From NCBI GenBank assembly GCA_020186115.1, contig WSYJ01000099.1, positions 62,001 through 126,000 of the forward strand: DNA of 64,000 nucleotides, read 5' to 3'. Below, one piece after another: positions 20,126-30,136 of this stretch (position 1 is its first letter; every line of letters begins with the position of its first letter). The stretch comes from Histomonas meleagridis (lineage: Eukaryota > Parabasalia > Tritrichomonadida > Dientamoebidae). The notes below the pieces were generated by a model, which was not told where the DNA came from, ran no database searches, and saw only the letters and a list, made by a program, of their open reading frames with translations. A program made the translations under genes and the position numbers.

Positions 20126-23100
20126 TTAATTAATGTCACATGCCAAATCGCACCCTATATACGAGTCACACAGCGCGAACATCCTCAACGGGAGTGCCAT
20201 CATTTCAGGGCTTACTTCGAATGTCACCAATATCTTTCTTTCGAACGCTACCTTCTGTATGTCTATCAAGTTCTCACCTCCGTCGACGAGCACCACCCAC
20301 CAGTTCTCGCTTTTCCTCAAGCAGAAGTTTGGGGCGAGCACCAGTCCGACGTTTTCGTCCTCGTCGATATCTCTTTCGAGCATTGCCTCTACGGTATTAT
20401 TTCCGACCTTTCTTGCGGCCAAGTTAATGCTTGGATATCTATTTGCAGCGTTACATATTGCTGTCCATTTATATTCTTCGTTTGGATTAATTTCCAATAA
20501 TTGTTTACAATATACGTCTCCGTTTTCATCACTTCCTTTATCTCTTAAGTCATTCACTGTTACTATACCATTTGCAATACATTTCTCTGCAATGTTTTGA
20601 GTGATAAATGGCATTTGTAATAATTCCGATTGATCAAAACCAATTGTTTGAACAAATCGTTGATTAAGTTGTATCGCAGCTATTGCAGGTTTTAACCAAT
20701 TACAAATTGCTGCGATTTGGATAACTGCGTTTATAACTCGTAAAAATGTTATTGACATTTCTCTAAAGTTAATATATAACTCTTCTGGTATAGGTATTCG
20801 ATACATATAACAACGAAAGATTAAGTTAACATATGATGAAGGATCATTAGGTTCAATTAAAAGATCAGGGAAATGATTCGATAAATTATTAATAGTTTTC
20901 GGTGATTTAATTTGTATTGTTGAGAATTCAGTTGATGAACATATTAATTGTAAAATTCCTTTATGCGCAGTATCTTTAGTTAAAGAACCAGCTATAAGTT
21001 CTATTGTAGAAGGATCTACATAACAAGTTGTCGAGATTTGACCTAATGGTAAAATGTTCAAAGTGAAATTATCTTCATTTTCTTCAATAGCATTAAATGA
21101 TTTTAGTTCATCAACAGAATTATCAATTAAATCAGATACATAATCACTAATGCCTTGTTGTGTATTAACCATTATACCATAATATGAAGGATTACGTATT
21201 ATACGTTGATAGAAATATGTATTTGTTACATATTTAATTAGGTCATTCTTTGTATGTGCAATACCTAATGCCATTATATTATTAAAAGCAATTTGACTAA
21301 TTCGATCGAAATTACTTTCAATAGGTAATGGCTCTGTTAAAAATGTTAAATAAAACAATTTACGTGGCGTATGAGTGAACAAGACAAATGTACCATTATC
21401 TAAAGTATAACCCATACATTCGATAATATTATAAATCGAATATTCAATATGATTATGTGTAATACCATCATAATAATCAGTACCTTTCATTACGACTATA
21501 TCTGCACTAATATTTAATTCCCATACACAATCTATAACACATATAATACAACCTATAGATTGCCCTAAGTTATCAGTAATTAATTCTTTATCATAATCAC
21601 TTAAGTTAGTATGGAATAAACTAATTCCATATTGACTAATTTGATTAAGTGTTCCATCTTTAAATAATGGTGGTTCACCACGTGAAAATAATTTATCATT
21701 CCCTAAAATACTTGAATAATTAATTAATTCAAATGCTGTTTGATACATTTGTTGATTATTAGGTACAAATATTATTGACGTGTTTGAATCTTTAATAGTA
21801 GTAAATAATGGTCGACTCATTGACATTAATCTTGATCTTGAAGTAGGGAAATTAAATGTTTGAATCTTAAATTGGATTTTCCTCATATCAGGTGTAAATG
21901 CAAAGATGAATTTAGGATCACAATTAATCCATAAACCTAATGATTTAGGATCTAATATACAAGAAGAAATACCTACAAATCGAGTAACACAACCTAAGAA
22001 TTTCATTGTCGATATTAATATTTCATAATCAATATAATCTTCATCACCTATTAAATGTAAATCAAATAATATTACTGTATCAAAATGATCATAAGTTATA
22101 AACATAGAATGTGTACCTATGATTAATCTAGATTCATGTATAATTTTCTCATCTAAATCGATATCTCCTGTTAATACTTTAAACCCATAAAGTGATGAAT
22201 ATTGTTGAGAAAGTTTCTTAAATTTATCATAGACAGGTATAATAATAGCAATTTTATGATTATTACTTAATGATGATTCAATAATAGTTTTAATACAAAC
22301 TGATCTACCAGTATTAGGTGGTGCTGCAACAAATATTGATTTATCTGGATTATTATTAGCACAATTAATAAATTCTTGGAATGGATATTCGATATTACCT
22401 TTCATGAAATTAGAACTTGGTATAGGTTTAGGTAAATTTAATGATATTATTGGTATATTAAATTCGGCTTCACAAGGTATCCATCGATCACTAATAATTT
22501 TTACATAATAAAATGGTTGAATTGGTTGTAATATTGTTACTATGAATGATAATGTAGTTTGTGGATATCTAGATTTTAATAAAAATAATTCACTATGTAA
22601 TATAGTATTTAAATCTCCATCACAACAAAAGACCCAAAATGGTTCTGTATCATGATGAATTTCTGGATCATAATCAAATTCTGCTGAGATATCAATGATA
22701 ACTCTAAGGATTTTAGAATTAATTGGTATAGCTCTAGCAGAAGTTTTAATTCGTGGGAAATTCCGTATAATTTGTGCTAAGAATTCACCATCTTTAGGTG
22801 ACTTAGCTAATTCTCCTAAACGTGTAGGTGTTAAATCAAAATAATTACCCCAAGGAAAGAATTTACGTTCAAGTTGTGCTACTATTGAACTTGGAACCAT
22901 TTTAAATTGTCTTAATGGTGATTGTACATTCCACATTCTAGCTCCAATCATTTTAGAATATGATAATAAATTTAATGATAATTGTGCCCATCCAAATGAT
23001 AATGAAATTTCATACATACATCGCATAATACGTTCTGCATTTTGTGATATATATATCATATCCGCCATTAATGAAAATCCTTTTAATGGTATTCGACATA

Positions 23101-25942
23101 TATAACATTGTAATAATACATTAATTTTAGCTGATGGATCATCATTACTTTCTTTAATAGGTATTGGTACATGATTTAATAATTTTGATATTTCTGGTTT
23201 TTCTTCAGGTCGTACAACAACATTTTTGAATTCACTAGAAACACAAAATAATCGAAAGATATCTACATCATTCATATAAGGTCGAATAAATTGTGCAAAC
23301 TTATTCATTGTATCAGGAGATATATAAAAGTTTGAAGCTATTCGACCTAATTCCGTTGGTTTAATTTCTCCTGTTTTTTGATCATAACGAACTAATCTTT
23401 TCTCATCAAGTTCAATTGCTGCTGTATGAACAATTTCTAATCTTCGAGTTCGAAGACTAATATCATCTTTTTCATTAATACCATAAAGTTTTGGTGATTT
23501 TAACATTCGAATGAATAAATATGTATAACCAATCCATTCAGCAGCATCATTTAAATTAGTTATAGTACCTAATGATACTTCTGCATTTAAATGTGATGAA
23601 ACATCTCTTAAGAAATGTGATTCGATAGGCATTTGTTGACTTAATACTGAGATATAATATTGTAATTCATTTAATTCAGTAATAATTATACCTTCACCAT
23701 ATGTATCATATTGAGGTCTACCTGCACGTCCAAACATTTGTAACACGTCTAAATGTGATAAGTTTTCCCATTGTGATCTTTCTGGTGAATAAACTCGTGT
23801 ACCTTTAATAATAACTGTATGTGCTGGTAAGTTAACACCCCAAGCTAAAGTAGCTGTAGATACTAAAACTTTTACATGTCCACGTGCAAATAATGATTCA
23901 ACTAATTTACGATCATCTGCATCAAGTCCTGCATTATGAAATGCTATACCTGATGTTAATATATTCTTTAAGTCATTATTATGTGCACGTGTTACAGAAT
24001 CAGCTAAAATATCAGCAGTTCGACTATTAGGTGATGAAAATATTTCACTGTTACCTTGTTCCATAGATTTCTCAATAAAATTACGGACTGTATCAATAGT
24101 TTCTCGACGACTATGTACAAAAACTAAGACTTGTGATGTTTGAATACGTTCTAAGATCTTATTATAACATATTTCATTCATTTCACGTTTGGCTGCTAAA
24201 CCACTTTTGTTACGAACTCCTATAAATCGCTTATGTAATGGACAAGGTCGATATCTTTCATCGAATACAAATAACCCTTCTTTAACACGTAAGAAATGTG
24301 CTATATCATCATAGTTAGGCATTGTAGCAGATAAACCAACAAATCGAATTTGTTGTCTTGTAGTATCCGCATTTCTTTTCATCCTTGCGACAATAGCTTC
24401 TAATACTGGACCTCTTTCATCATGTAACAAATGAATTTCATCAATAATTATTAAGCCAACTTTCTCTGTTAATACTCTTGATCCTACTTTACGTGTAATA
24501 ATATCCCATTTTTCTGGTGTTGTTACGATTACATCTGATTTAGATAATTGTGATTTAGATGCAGATGAATCACCTGTTAATTCAACAACAACTTTACCAT
24601 ATTCTTGTAATCGATATGTAAATGATCCAACCATTTCTTGGACTAATGATTTCATTGGTGCTACATATATAACTTTCGATTCTGGTCGTACATGAAATTC
24701 TCGTAAGATACATAATAATGCAATATTAGTTTTACCTGCACCTGTTGGAGCTGATACTAATATGTTATTATCCGTTTCTAATGCTGTTTTACATATTTTG
24801 GATTGAATTCGATTTAACGTGGTAAATGATGAAAATGCTGATTGTACATAATCAGGTAATTCTGCTATAGATATTAATGGCTCGGCATCTACTGGTGGCG
24901 TTTGAAATGGGACATAAATCTCACGATAATATTCAGTATCGATTTTCTCGGTTCCTTCGGGTAATAATACTTTGTCACTAGATAGAAAATGACTGCCTTG
25001 TTCAAAGACTAATTGACTAAAGTCAAGTTTTTTAAGTTCTTTGTTATCTTCTTTCTTACGAATAAGTGATTCTTTGTTAAGAACTAAATTTCGTACAATA
25101 TCAAGCTTATTGAATCCAATAACACGTGCTAACTCAGTTTCAAGTCGTGAGCCTTCTTCGTTTTGAAGTAACTTAAGTGAAATGTCAAGTTTGGAATCAC
25201 TTTCATCTTTAAATTCTTCTTTAAAAATTTCTTTCACTTTTTCGATGTCCCAACCTGTGCCAGTTACTGAAAGTGGAATTTTGACATCATCAATAGGTTC
25301 TTCATCTTCGTCGTCTGAAGATGATGATGAATAATAATCATCGTCATCACTTCCTGCTATGGCAACAATGCCATCTTCATCAACTTCATTAAGGTTAATG
25401 GATGAATCTATGGTAAAATCATTGATTTCTTTAGCTAATGAAAATAAATGAGCAATTGTATCTGGATCAACATCAACACTAAGTTGTTGCTTAATACCTT
25501 GGATACGTTGTTCATCGGTTAAACCTTCGGATTTTAATAGACGTAAAAGATCATATGCTGTTTGATGTAAAATGTCATCTGGAATGCCACCAACTAAATC
25601 TGAAATAATAGATGTAAGCATGTCATATGATTGAGCTGTTTCAGGTGTTTGTGGAATATAAATTTGAGCACGTTTAGCTGCTTCATGTTTAATTTTATTT
25701 TTAGCTTTACGTGCTTGTTTTTTATGCTCACTCATTAAAGCCTTTTGATAGCTTGCTGATGTTGATGTAATTGCGGATCCAAAATCAGACTTTTTAATCA
25801 TACCATTAAGAGATCGAATATTACTCCCTTCTTTTTGTTCAGCAATTTCCTTTAAAACACTGTCCGCAAGTTCAAGAACCATGATTTCTCCATTTTTATA
25901 ATCATAAGACTTGAATTGAAAAGCGCCTGCTCCTCCGTCCAT
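20126..25942 (-). CDS. BRR2: U5 snRNP helicase BRR2 (SNRNP200)
   Basis: A 1938-residue Ski2-like protein with two helicase cassettes. Cassette 1 has an intact Walker A (APTGAGKTN, ~residue 395), DEIHLLHDERGP (~500), SATMPNYDD and QMFGRAGRPQYDT. Cassette 2 is degenerate: APPNTGRSV (~1209) instead of GxGKT and FDLHLIGDE (~1291) instead of a DExH box, as expected for BRR2, whose second cassette is an inactive regulator. Each cassette is followed by a Sec63-type unit. The C-terminus ends DSYIGCD, as in BRR2. It unwinds U4/U6 to activate the spliceosome. ASCC3 is less likely because of the N-terminal region and the inactive second cassette. Start supported by an M3 element 8 nt upstream. It fits with the introns found in this window. 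Confidence 0.94.
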   Translation of the reverse strand: MDGGAGAFQFKSYDYKNGEIMVLELADSVLKEIAEQKEGSNIRSLNGMIKKSDFGSAITSTSASYQKALMSEHKKQARKAKNKIKHEAAKRAQIYIPQTPETAQSYDMLTSIISDLVGGIPDDILHQTAYDLLRLLKSEGLTDEQRIQGIKQQLSVDVDPDTIAHLFSLAKEINDFTIDSSINLNEVDEDGIVAIAGSDDDDYYSSSSSDDEDEEPIDDVKIPLSVTGTGWDIEKVKEIFKEEFKDESDSKLDISLKLLQNEEGSRLETELARVIGFNKLDIVRNLVLNKESLIRKKEDNKELKKLDFSQLVFEQGSHFLSSDKVLLPEGTEKIDTEYYREIYVPFQTPPVDAEPLISIAELPDYVQSAFSSFTTLNRIQSKICKTALETDNNILVSAPTGAGKTNIALLCILREFHVRPESKVIYVAPMKSLVQEMVGSFTYRLQEYGKVVVELTGDSSASKSQLSKSDVIVTTPEKWDIITRKVGSRVLTEKVGLIIIDEIHLLHDERGPVLEAIVARMKRNADTTRQQIRFVGLSATMPNYDDIAHFLRVKEGLFVFDERYRPCPLHKRFIGVRNKSGLAAKREMNEICYNKILERIQTSQVLVFVHSRRETIDTVRNFIEKSMEQGNSEIFSSPNSRTADILADSVTRAHNNDLKNILTSGIAFHNAGLDADDRKLVESLFARGHVKVLVSTATLAWGVNLPAHTVIIKGTRVYSPERSQWENLSHLDVLQMFGRAGRPQYDTYGEGIIITELNELQYYISVLSQQMPIESHFLRDVSSHLNAEVSLGTITNLNDAAEWIGYTYLFIRMLKSPKLYGINEKDDISLRTRRLEIVHTAAIELDEKRLVRYDQKTGEIKPTELGRIASNFYISPDTMNKFAQFIRPYMNDVDIFRLFCVSSEFKNVVVRPEEKPEISKLLNHVPIPIKESNDDPSAKINVLLQCYICRIPLKGFSLMADMIYISQNAERIMRCMYEISLSFGWAQLSLNLLSYSKMIGARMWNVQSPLRQFKMVPSSIVAQLERKFFPWGNYFDLTPTRLGELAKSPKDGEFLAQIIRNFPRIKTSARAIPINSKILRVIIDISAEFDYDPEIHHDTEPFWVFCCDGDLNTILHSELFLLKSRYPQTTLSFIVTILQPIQPFYYVKIISDRWIPCEAEFNIPIISLNLPKPIPSSNFMKGNIEYPFQEFINCANNNPDKSIFVAAPPNTGRSVCIKTIIESSLSNNHKIAIIIPVYDKFKKLSQQYSSLYGFKVLTGDIDLDEKIIHESRLIIGTHSMFITYDHFDTVILFDLHLIGDEDYIDYEILISTMKFLGCVTRFVGISSCILDPKSLGLWINCDPKFIFAFTPDMRKIQFKIQTFNFPTSRSRLMSMSRPLFTTIKDSNTSIIFVPNNQQMYQTAFELINYSSILGNDKLFSRGEPPLFKDGTLNQISQYGISLFHTNLSDYDKELITDNLGQSIGCIICVIDCVWELNISADIVVMKGTDYYDGITHNHIEYSIYNIIECMGYTLDNGTFVLFTHTPRKLFYLTFLTEPLPIESNFDRISQIAFNNIMALGIAHTKNDLIKYVTNTYFYQRIIRNPSYYGIMVNTQQGISDYVSDLIDNSVDELKSFNAIEENEDNFTLNILPLGQISTTCYVDPSTIELIAGSLTKDTAHKGILQLICSSTEFSTIQIKSPKTINNLSNHFPDLLIEPNDPSSYVNLIFRCYMYRIPIPEELYINFREMSITFLRVINAVIQIAAICNWLKPAIAAIQLNQRFVQTIGFDQSELLQMPFITQNIAEKCIANGIVTVNDLRDKGSDENGDVYCKQLLEINPNEEYKWTAICNAANRYPSINLAARKVGNNTVEAMLERDIDEDENVGLVLAPNFCLRKSENWWVVLVDGGENLIDIQKVAFERKILVTFEVSPEMMALPLRMFALCDSYIGCDLACDIN

Positions 25943-25950
25943 CTTTTGGC

Positions 25951-25958
25951 CAACCGTA
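25951..25958 (-). promoter_or_regulatory. M3-type element (BRR2)
   Basis: The minus strand reads TACGGTTG, an M3-consensus match, 8 nt upstream of the BRR2 ATG. It lies in the 89-bp gap shared with the divergent small gene. Confidence 0.6.
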
Positions 25959-26031
25959 AATTTGCCTCAATATTATTTGGGAAAGTGTTAAAGGGCACCC
26001 CAAAATATTGCCAGACTTTGTCAAATATAAA

Positions 26032-26343
26032 ATGAGCAGAAAGTTCACAAAAGAACTTAATGATAAGATTGATAGAGATCTTGATGATCAAGCTAGAAAC
26101 AAAAGAAGAAGAACTGATCGAGAGCCGCCCGATAGAAAGAAAGTAAACTCAAAAAATAAAAATGATGATAATGATAAGAAAAAATTCAACGAAAAATATA
26201 CCAAATATGTTGCCATTGATATACCTCAAAGAGCACTCAGAGCATTATTAAGGGCATCTGGTCAACCTACTGATTCGAAAGGAATGAAGCTTCAAGTAAA
26301 ATTAAGCGTCCCAGAAAAAAGAAATAACCCAAAGGAAAAATAA
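26032..26343 (+). CDS. Small basic hypothetical protein
   Basis: A 103-residue, very basic and charged protein. Residues 1-50 are rich in Lys/Arg/Asp (NKRRRTDREPPDRKK is a likely nuclear localisation signal). Residues 55-90 are more ordered: YVAIDIPQRALRALLRASGQ. No family was recognised. The frame opens upstream at TTG (26008), so the first ATG at 26032 is used. It is divergent from BRR2 with only 89 bp between start codons, so the two probably share a promoter region; a nuclear role would fit, but that is inference. Confidence 0.6.
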   Translation: MSRKFTKELNDKIDRDLDDQARNKRRRTDREPPDRKKVNSKNKNDDNDKKKFNEKYTKYVAIDIPQRALRALLRASGQPTDSKGMKLQVKLSVPEKRNNPKEK

Positions 26344-26608
26344 TACATCACAGTTAATAAAACTATATCATTTTAATTCGTTAATAATCATTACTAAATT
26401 TTATAAAATCGTCTGAAATAAAAACCAAACCACAAAAACTCTGTACTTAATGAAACAAATATTATTTTTTTTTTAGGAAAGAAAAAAGGATGTTCATGTT
26501 TTTCAAGCTTGGAAAAATTTCTGAACAGAAGGTTATTATAGTTCAAACAATTCTATGAACTAATTCAAAAAAAATGTGAACAAGGAAACTCAAAAAGTTG
26601 ATGATTAG

Positions 26609-26613
26609 TCATA
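26609..26613 (+). promoter_or_regulatory. Initiator (Inr) of phosphomannomutase
   Basis: TCATA matches TCA(+1)YW. Predicted +1 at 26611, giving a 14-nt 5' UTR to the ATG at 26625 and excluding the upstream ATG at 26601. Confidence 0.7.
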
Positions 26614-26624
26614 CCACATTTGAA

Positions 26625-27365
26625 ATGGCTGACGAAAGAAAGATTCTTGTTCTTTTCGATATTGATGGAACACTTACACCATCTAGACTTAAGGCTTCCC
26701 CTGAGATGCTCTCTTTCCTGAAAGAACTTCGTCAAAAAGTTGTTATTGGTGTTGTCGGTGGTTCTGATTTTCCAAAGCAACAAGATCAACTTGGTGAAAA
26801 CGTCCTTGATATTGTCGATTACTCTTTCAGTGAAAATGGTCTTGTATCCTACAAAGGCCATGAAAAGATTGGAGAAACTTCAATCCGTGATCAATTTACA
26901 CCAGCACAAATGAGGAAGTTCATTGACTGGCTTCTTCGCTACATAGCCGATATTGATATTCCAGTTAAGACAGGAACTTTTATTGAGCTTAGAACTGGAA
27001 TGATCAACGTTTCACCAGTTGGCCGTAACTGCACATATGAGCAACGTATCGAATTCTGGAAGCTTGATCAAGAAAGAGGAATTCGTAAGAAGATGGTTGA
27101 AGATATGAAAGCCGCATTTCCTGATCTTAATCTTCAATACTCAATCGGTGGTCAAATTTCTATTGATATTTTCCCAGTCGGATGGACCAAGGTTTATTGC
27201 CTTCGTTATGTAGAAGGTAAATATGACGAAATTCACTTTTTCGGAGATATGACCGCAGAAGGAGGAAATGACTATGAAATCTTCCATGATCCTCGCGTCC
27301 ACGGTCACACAGTTAAGAACCCAGAAGATACAATTCGTCAATGTCGTGAACTTTTCCTCCAATAA
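26625..27365 (+). CDS. PMM: Phosphomannomutase (PMM1/2 type)
   Basis: A 246-residue protein, the same length as human PMM2. The HAD catalytic motif FDIDGTLT places the nucleophile Asp12 and acid/base Asp14. Other family marks: GGSDFPKQ, FSENGLVSYK, the substrate-binding segment GMINVSPVGRNCTYEQR, the cap-domain end QISIDIFPVGWTK and the Mg-binding FFGDMTAEGGNDYEI. It converts mannose-6-phosphate to mannose-1-phosphate, feeding GDP-mannose for glycan and GPI synthesis in the cytosol. All motifs are intact. The start is chosen from the Inr and from alignment to the family. Confidence 0.97.
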   Translation: MADERKILVLFDIDGTLTPSRLKASPEMLSFLKELRQKVVIGVVGGSDFPKQQDQLGENVLDIVDYSFSENGLVSYKGHEKIGETSIRDQFTPAQMRKFIDWLLRYIADIDIPVKTGTFIELRTGMINVSPVGRNCTYEQRIEFWKLDQERGIRKKMVEDMKAAFPDLNLQYSIGGQISIDIFPVGWTKVYCLRYVEGKYDEIHFFGDMTAEGGNDYEIFHDPRVHGHTVKNPEDTIRQCRELFLQ

Positions 27366-27647
27366 GATTACTTAAAATAGATAAAAAACATTTACAATCC
27401 ACATTTTAAAATGAAATACTTTAAAACATCTTTGTTTCTGATCTTCATATGGGTAAAAATTTGTGTTTTGAGAAATTTATTCGTTCAGAATTTTGAATGC
27501 TGGGAGATATCTGTTTTTTCAGAAAAGTTTTTTGATGAATTGGGTTTCAAAGGGAAATGAACTTTTTGTTCAGAACCTTTATAGAAAATTGTTATCGTTG
27601 TTTCCCAAAATTTGTGAGAAATCACTTTAAATAACTTTTTATATTTC
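27366..27647. other. Intergenic with BspA promoter
   Basis: AT-rich. Inr TCACT at 27622-27626, +1 at 27624, 24 nt before the BspA-like ATG. Confidence 0.6.
27622..27626 (+). promoter_or_regulatory. Initiator (Inr) of the BspA-like gene
   Basis: TCACT fits the trichomonad Inr. The predicted 5' UTR is 24 nt. Confidence 0.55.
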
Positions 27648-29669
27648 ATGCTCTTATGTTTTTTTCTTGCTTCTGCTTCTCAAAATAGCTTTGACAGTGG
27701 TGGAACTTTGTACTATAATGAAGAAAGTCCACTTATACAAAATTACAAATATCAAACAAAATATCTTCAAATTTCCAAAATTGATAACATTGAAAACAAA
27801 TTATTTTATAAATGGAAGCAGCTTTTGTCAGTTGTTATCGAAGATGTTACAGTGATTGGAGAGTATGCATTTTATGGGTGTAGTGGTTTATCAACAATTT
27901 CCTTTTCAAACTCAGTTCAAGAAATTGGAAATTATGCATTTTATGAATGTGTTTGTTTACAAACAATTGATTTTCAAAATATTTCATCAATAGGAGAATT
28001 TGCATTTTTTGGTTGCTCATTTGAATCAATAAAAATTCCACCATCAATTCAAAGTATTGGTAACGCAGCATTTTCTTGTTGTAGCTCTCTAACAAGTTTT
28101 GAAGTTGATAATGAAAATGAAAATTATTCGCATACAACCGATGGAGTTCTTTACAGTAAAAACCAAGACACGCTTGTCAGTTTTCCAAATGGAAAAGAAA
28201 TTACTGAATACAGCCTTGAAGCTAATGTTCAATTTATTTCAGATTATGCGTTCTATCTATGCACCCAATTATTAGATGTAGATATTAACAATGTTTCAGT
28301 AATTGGAAACTTTGCGTTTTTTGGGTGTTATTTCTCATATTTTAATTTTCCAAGTTCGATCAAAAGTATTGGAATTGGATCATTTTCTAATTGCTATAAC
28401 TTATCAGATTTTTCTTCTTCATCTCAAATCAACAAAATCAATTCAGTCGTTGAGCATAATGGCACATTTCTTTTTTTCTTAAGAGGTGTCTCTAAAACAT
28501 CAGTCACTTTTGATTACGCCAAAATTGTTGCTGATTATTCATTTTATGAGTGTGATATTGAGGAAATTTCATTAAGGTCCGCTGTAGAAAGCATTGGCAA
28601 CTATGCATTTTATGGGTGTATTTTTAAAGAGGTTTCTTTTGAATATGTTAAAAGTATTGGAAAACATGCATTTGATAATTGCAAATATTTAACGAATATA
28701 GGTTTAAGTAGTAGTGTTGAAAGTATTGGTGATTTTTCATTCTTTGGATGTAATGTTCATAATGTTTTAATACCAAGCTCAATTTCATATATTGGATATG
28801 GATCATTTTCGAATTGTAATAATTTGGTTTCGCTTAATATCATAAATAATTCGAATTATGCAACTTTAGATGGAATACTTTATAATAATAATTTTACTGA
28901 AATCATTTGTTATCCACTTGGCAAAAACATAAAAGAAATAAAACTTTTGGATACAATTGAAGTTATTGCACCTTATTCATTTTATAATTGTATGAATTTA
29001 AGTATTATCAACATTACAAATAATGTTAAAGAAATTGGACCATTTGCATTTTATAATTGTCCAATTATTTCATTTGATTTTAATGATATTGAAACTATTG
29101 GAAAATATTCGTTTTCGCATTGTTTAAATTTATCTGAAATACATTTTGGTGATCACTTAAAACATATTGAAGAATTTGCATTTTCTCAAAGTAATTTAAC
29201 ATGTGTATATTATAATGGAACTGAAGAACCACAAATTGATTTATATGCATTTGATCAAATTCAAGCAAATATTATAATGGTAAATGAACTTTTCGACAGT
29301 GAAACATTTGGCCAATTAAATATAAGCAAAGAGATAATTACTGAATGTCTTCCACCTCCAACTGAGACATATTCGCAAAGTAATACATATTCGCAAAGTA
29401 ATACATATTCACAAAGTAATACTTTTTATGCATCGAATACACTTTATACTGATCCAGGCGATGGAATTTCAAAAGAAGCGTTGATAGCAATCATTTGCTG
29501 TGCAATTGTTTTGGTTTTATTAATTGCTATATTAGTTACAGTTCTTGTGATAAGGAATAAAAGAAAAGGAAAAAACTCGAGTGATAAAGACGACATTGAA
29601 GCAAAGCATATAAAAGATGATATTGATAGCAACCAAATACCGCTGAATGATGATGATCAATTACTTTAA
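27648..29669 (+). CDS. BspA-like LRR surface protein with one TM segment
   Basis: A 673-residue type I membrane protein. Hydrophobic leader (MLLCFFLASAS). Residues ~60-550 are Treponema-pallidum-type LRR (LRR_5/BspA) repeats, about 23 residues each, with the signature (I)G(N/E)YAFYGC...L. Residues ~580-600 hold three copies of an SNTYSQ-type hexapeptide (18-bp DNA repeat). One transmembrane helix follows (about 615-640, ALIAIICCAIVLVLLIAILV) and a ~34-residue acidic tail that ends DDDQLL. The tail fits the acidic dileucine sorting motif (D/E)xxxL(L/I), suggesting AP-dependent endocytosis. Family members are abundant candidate surface and adhesion proteins in trichomonads. The ligand is unknown. 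Confidence 0.93.
   Translation: MLLCFFLASASQNSFDSGGTLYYNEESPLIQNYKYQTKYLQISKIDNIENKLFYKWKQLLSVVIEDVTVIGEYAFYGCSGLSTISFSNSVQEIGNYAFYECVCLQTIDFQNISSIGEFAFFGCSFESIKIPPSIQSIGNAAFSCCSSLTSFEVDNENENYSHTTDGVLYSKNQDTLVSFPNGKEITEYSLEANVQFISDYAFYLCTQLLDVDINNVSVIGNFAFFGCYFSYFNFPSSIKSIGIGSFSNCYNLSDFSSSSQINKINSVVEHNGTFLFFLRGVSKTSVTFDYAKIVADYSFYECDIEEISLRSAVESIGNYAFYGCIFKEVSFEYVKSIGKHAFDNCKYLTNIGLSSSVESIGDFSFFGCNVHNVLIPSSISYIGYGSFSNCNNLVSLNIINNSNYATLDGILYNNNFTEIICYPLGKNIKEIKLLDTIEVIAPYSFYNCMNLSIINITNNVKEIGPFAFYNCPIISFDFNDIETIGKYSFSHCLNLSEIHFGDHLKHIEEFAFSQSNLTCVYYNGTEEPQIDLYAFDQIQANIIMVNELFDSETFGQLNISKEIITECLPPPTETYSQSNTYSQSNTYSQSNTFYASNTLYTDPGDGISKEALIAIICCAIVLVLLIAILVTVLVIRNKRKGKNSSDKDDIEAKHIKDDIDSNQIPLNDDDQLL
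29369..29425 (+). repeat. 18-bp tandem repeat, three copies
   Basis: ACATATTCGCAAAGTAAT-type unit repeated three times with single changes. It encodes the TYSQSN stalk just outside the membrane helix. Confidence 0.8.
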
Positions 29670-30136
29670 TTTTTGTCTTATGAAATATGCGAAGCTTCGC
29701 ATCAATAAATATAATAAATTTTAATAAATTTCATCCCTTCGCATTTTTTTATTCATTTTTTTTTTAATTACAGATAATTATAACATATTATATTAAGTGT
29801 TATACTTAAGTTTAAATATCAATATGTTGCAATCATGATGTTGCCTTTCTTCTTTATTTATATTTCATTAATGAAGCACTTTTGAAGATTATCTTGAAGA
29901 AAAAAGTTTCGTTAATTTTGTTATTCTCGTGAAGAAAGTTATCTGTTGTTGTTTCCCATAAAGCACATGATTTTAAATAAATTTCAAAATTGGAATCATA
30001 TGTATAAACGAAATGTTATATTATGGATCTATATATTCTTTATGCTTATTGCAACAATGAGTTCCAAAAACAGATCTAAATTCAGAATTTAGAATTCTAT
30101 AACAATAAAATGTGACTTGTTATGTGAAATATTTAT
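29670..30136. other. Intergenic, AT-rich
   Basis: About 470 bases. No gene, repeat or consensus core promoter element was recognised before the M18-like start. Confidence 0.5.

Noticed and set aside
20133-20600. 155-codon plus-strand frame
   Set aside because: Antisense to the C-terminal end of BRR2.
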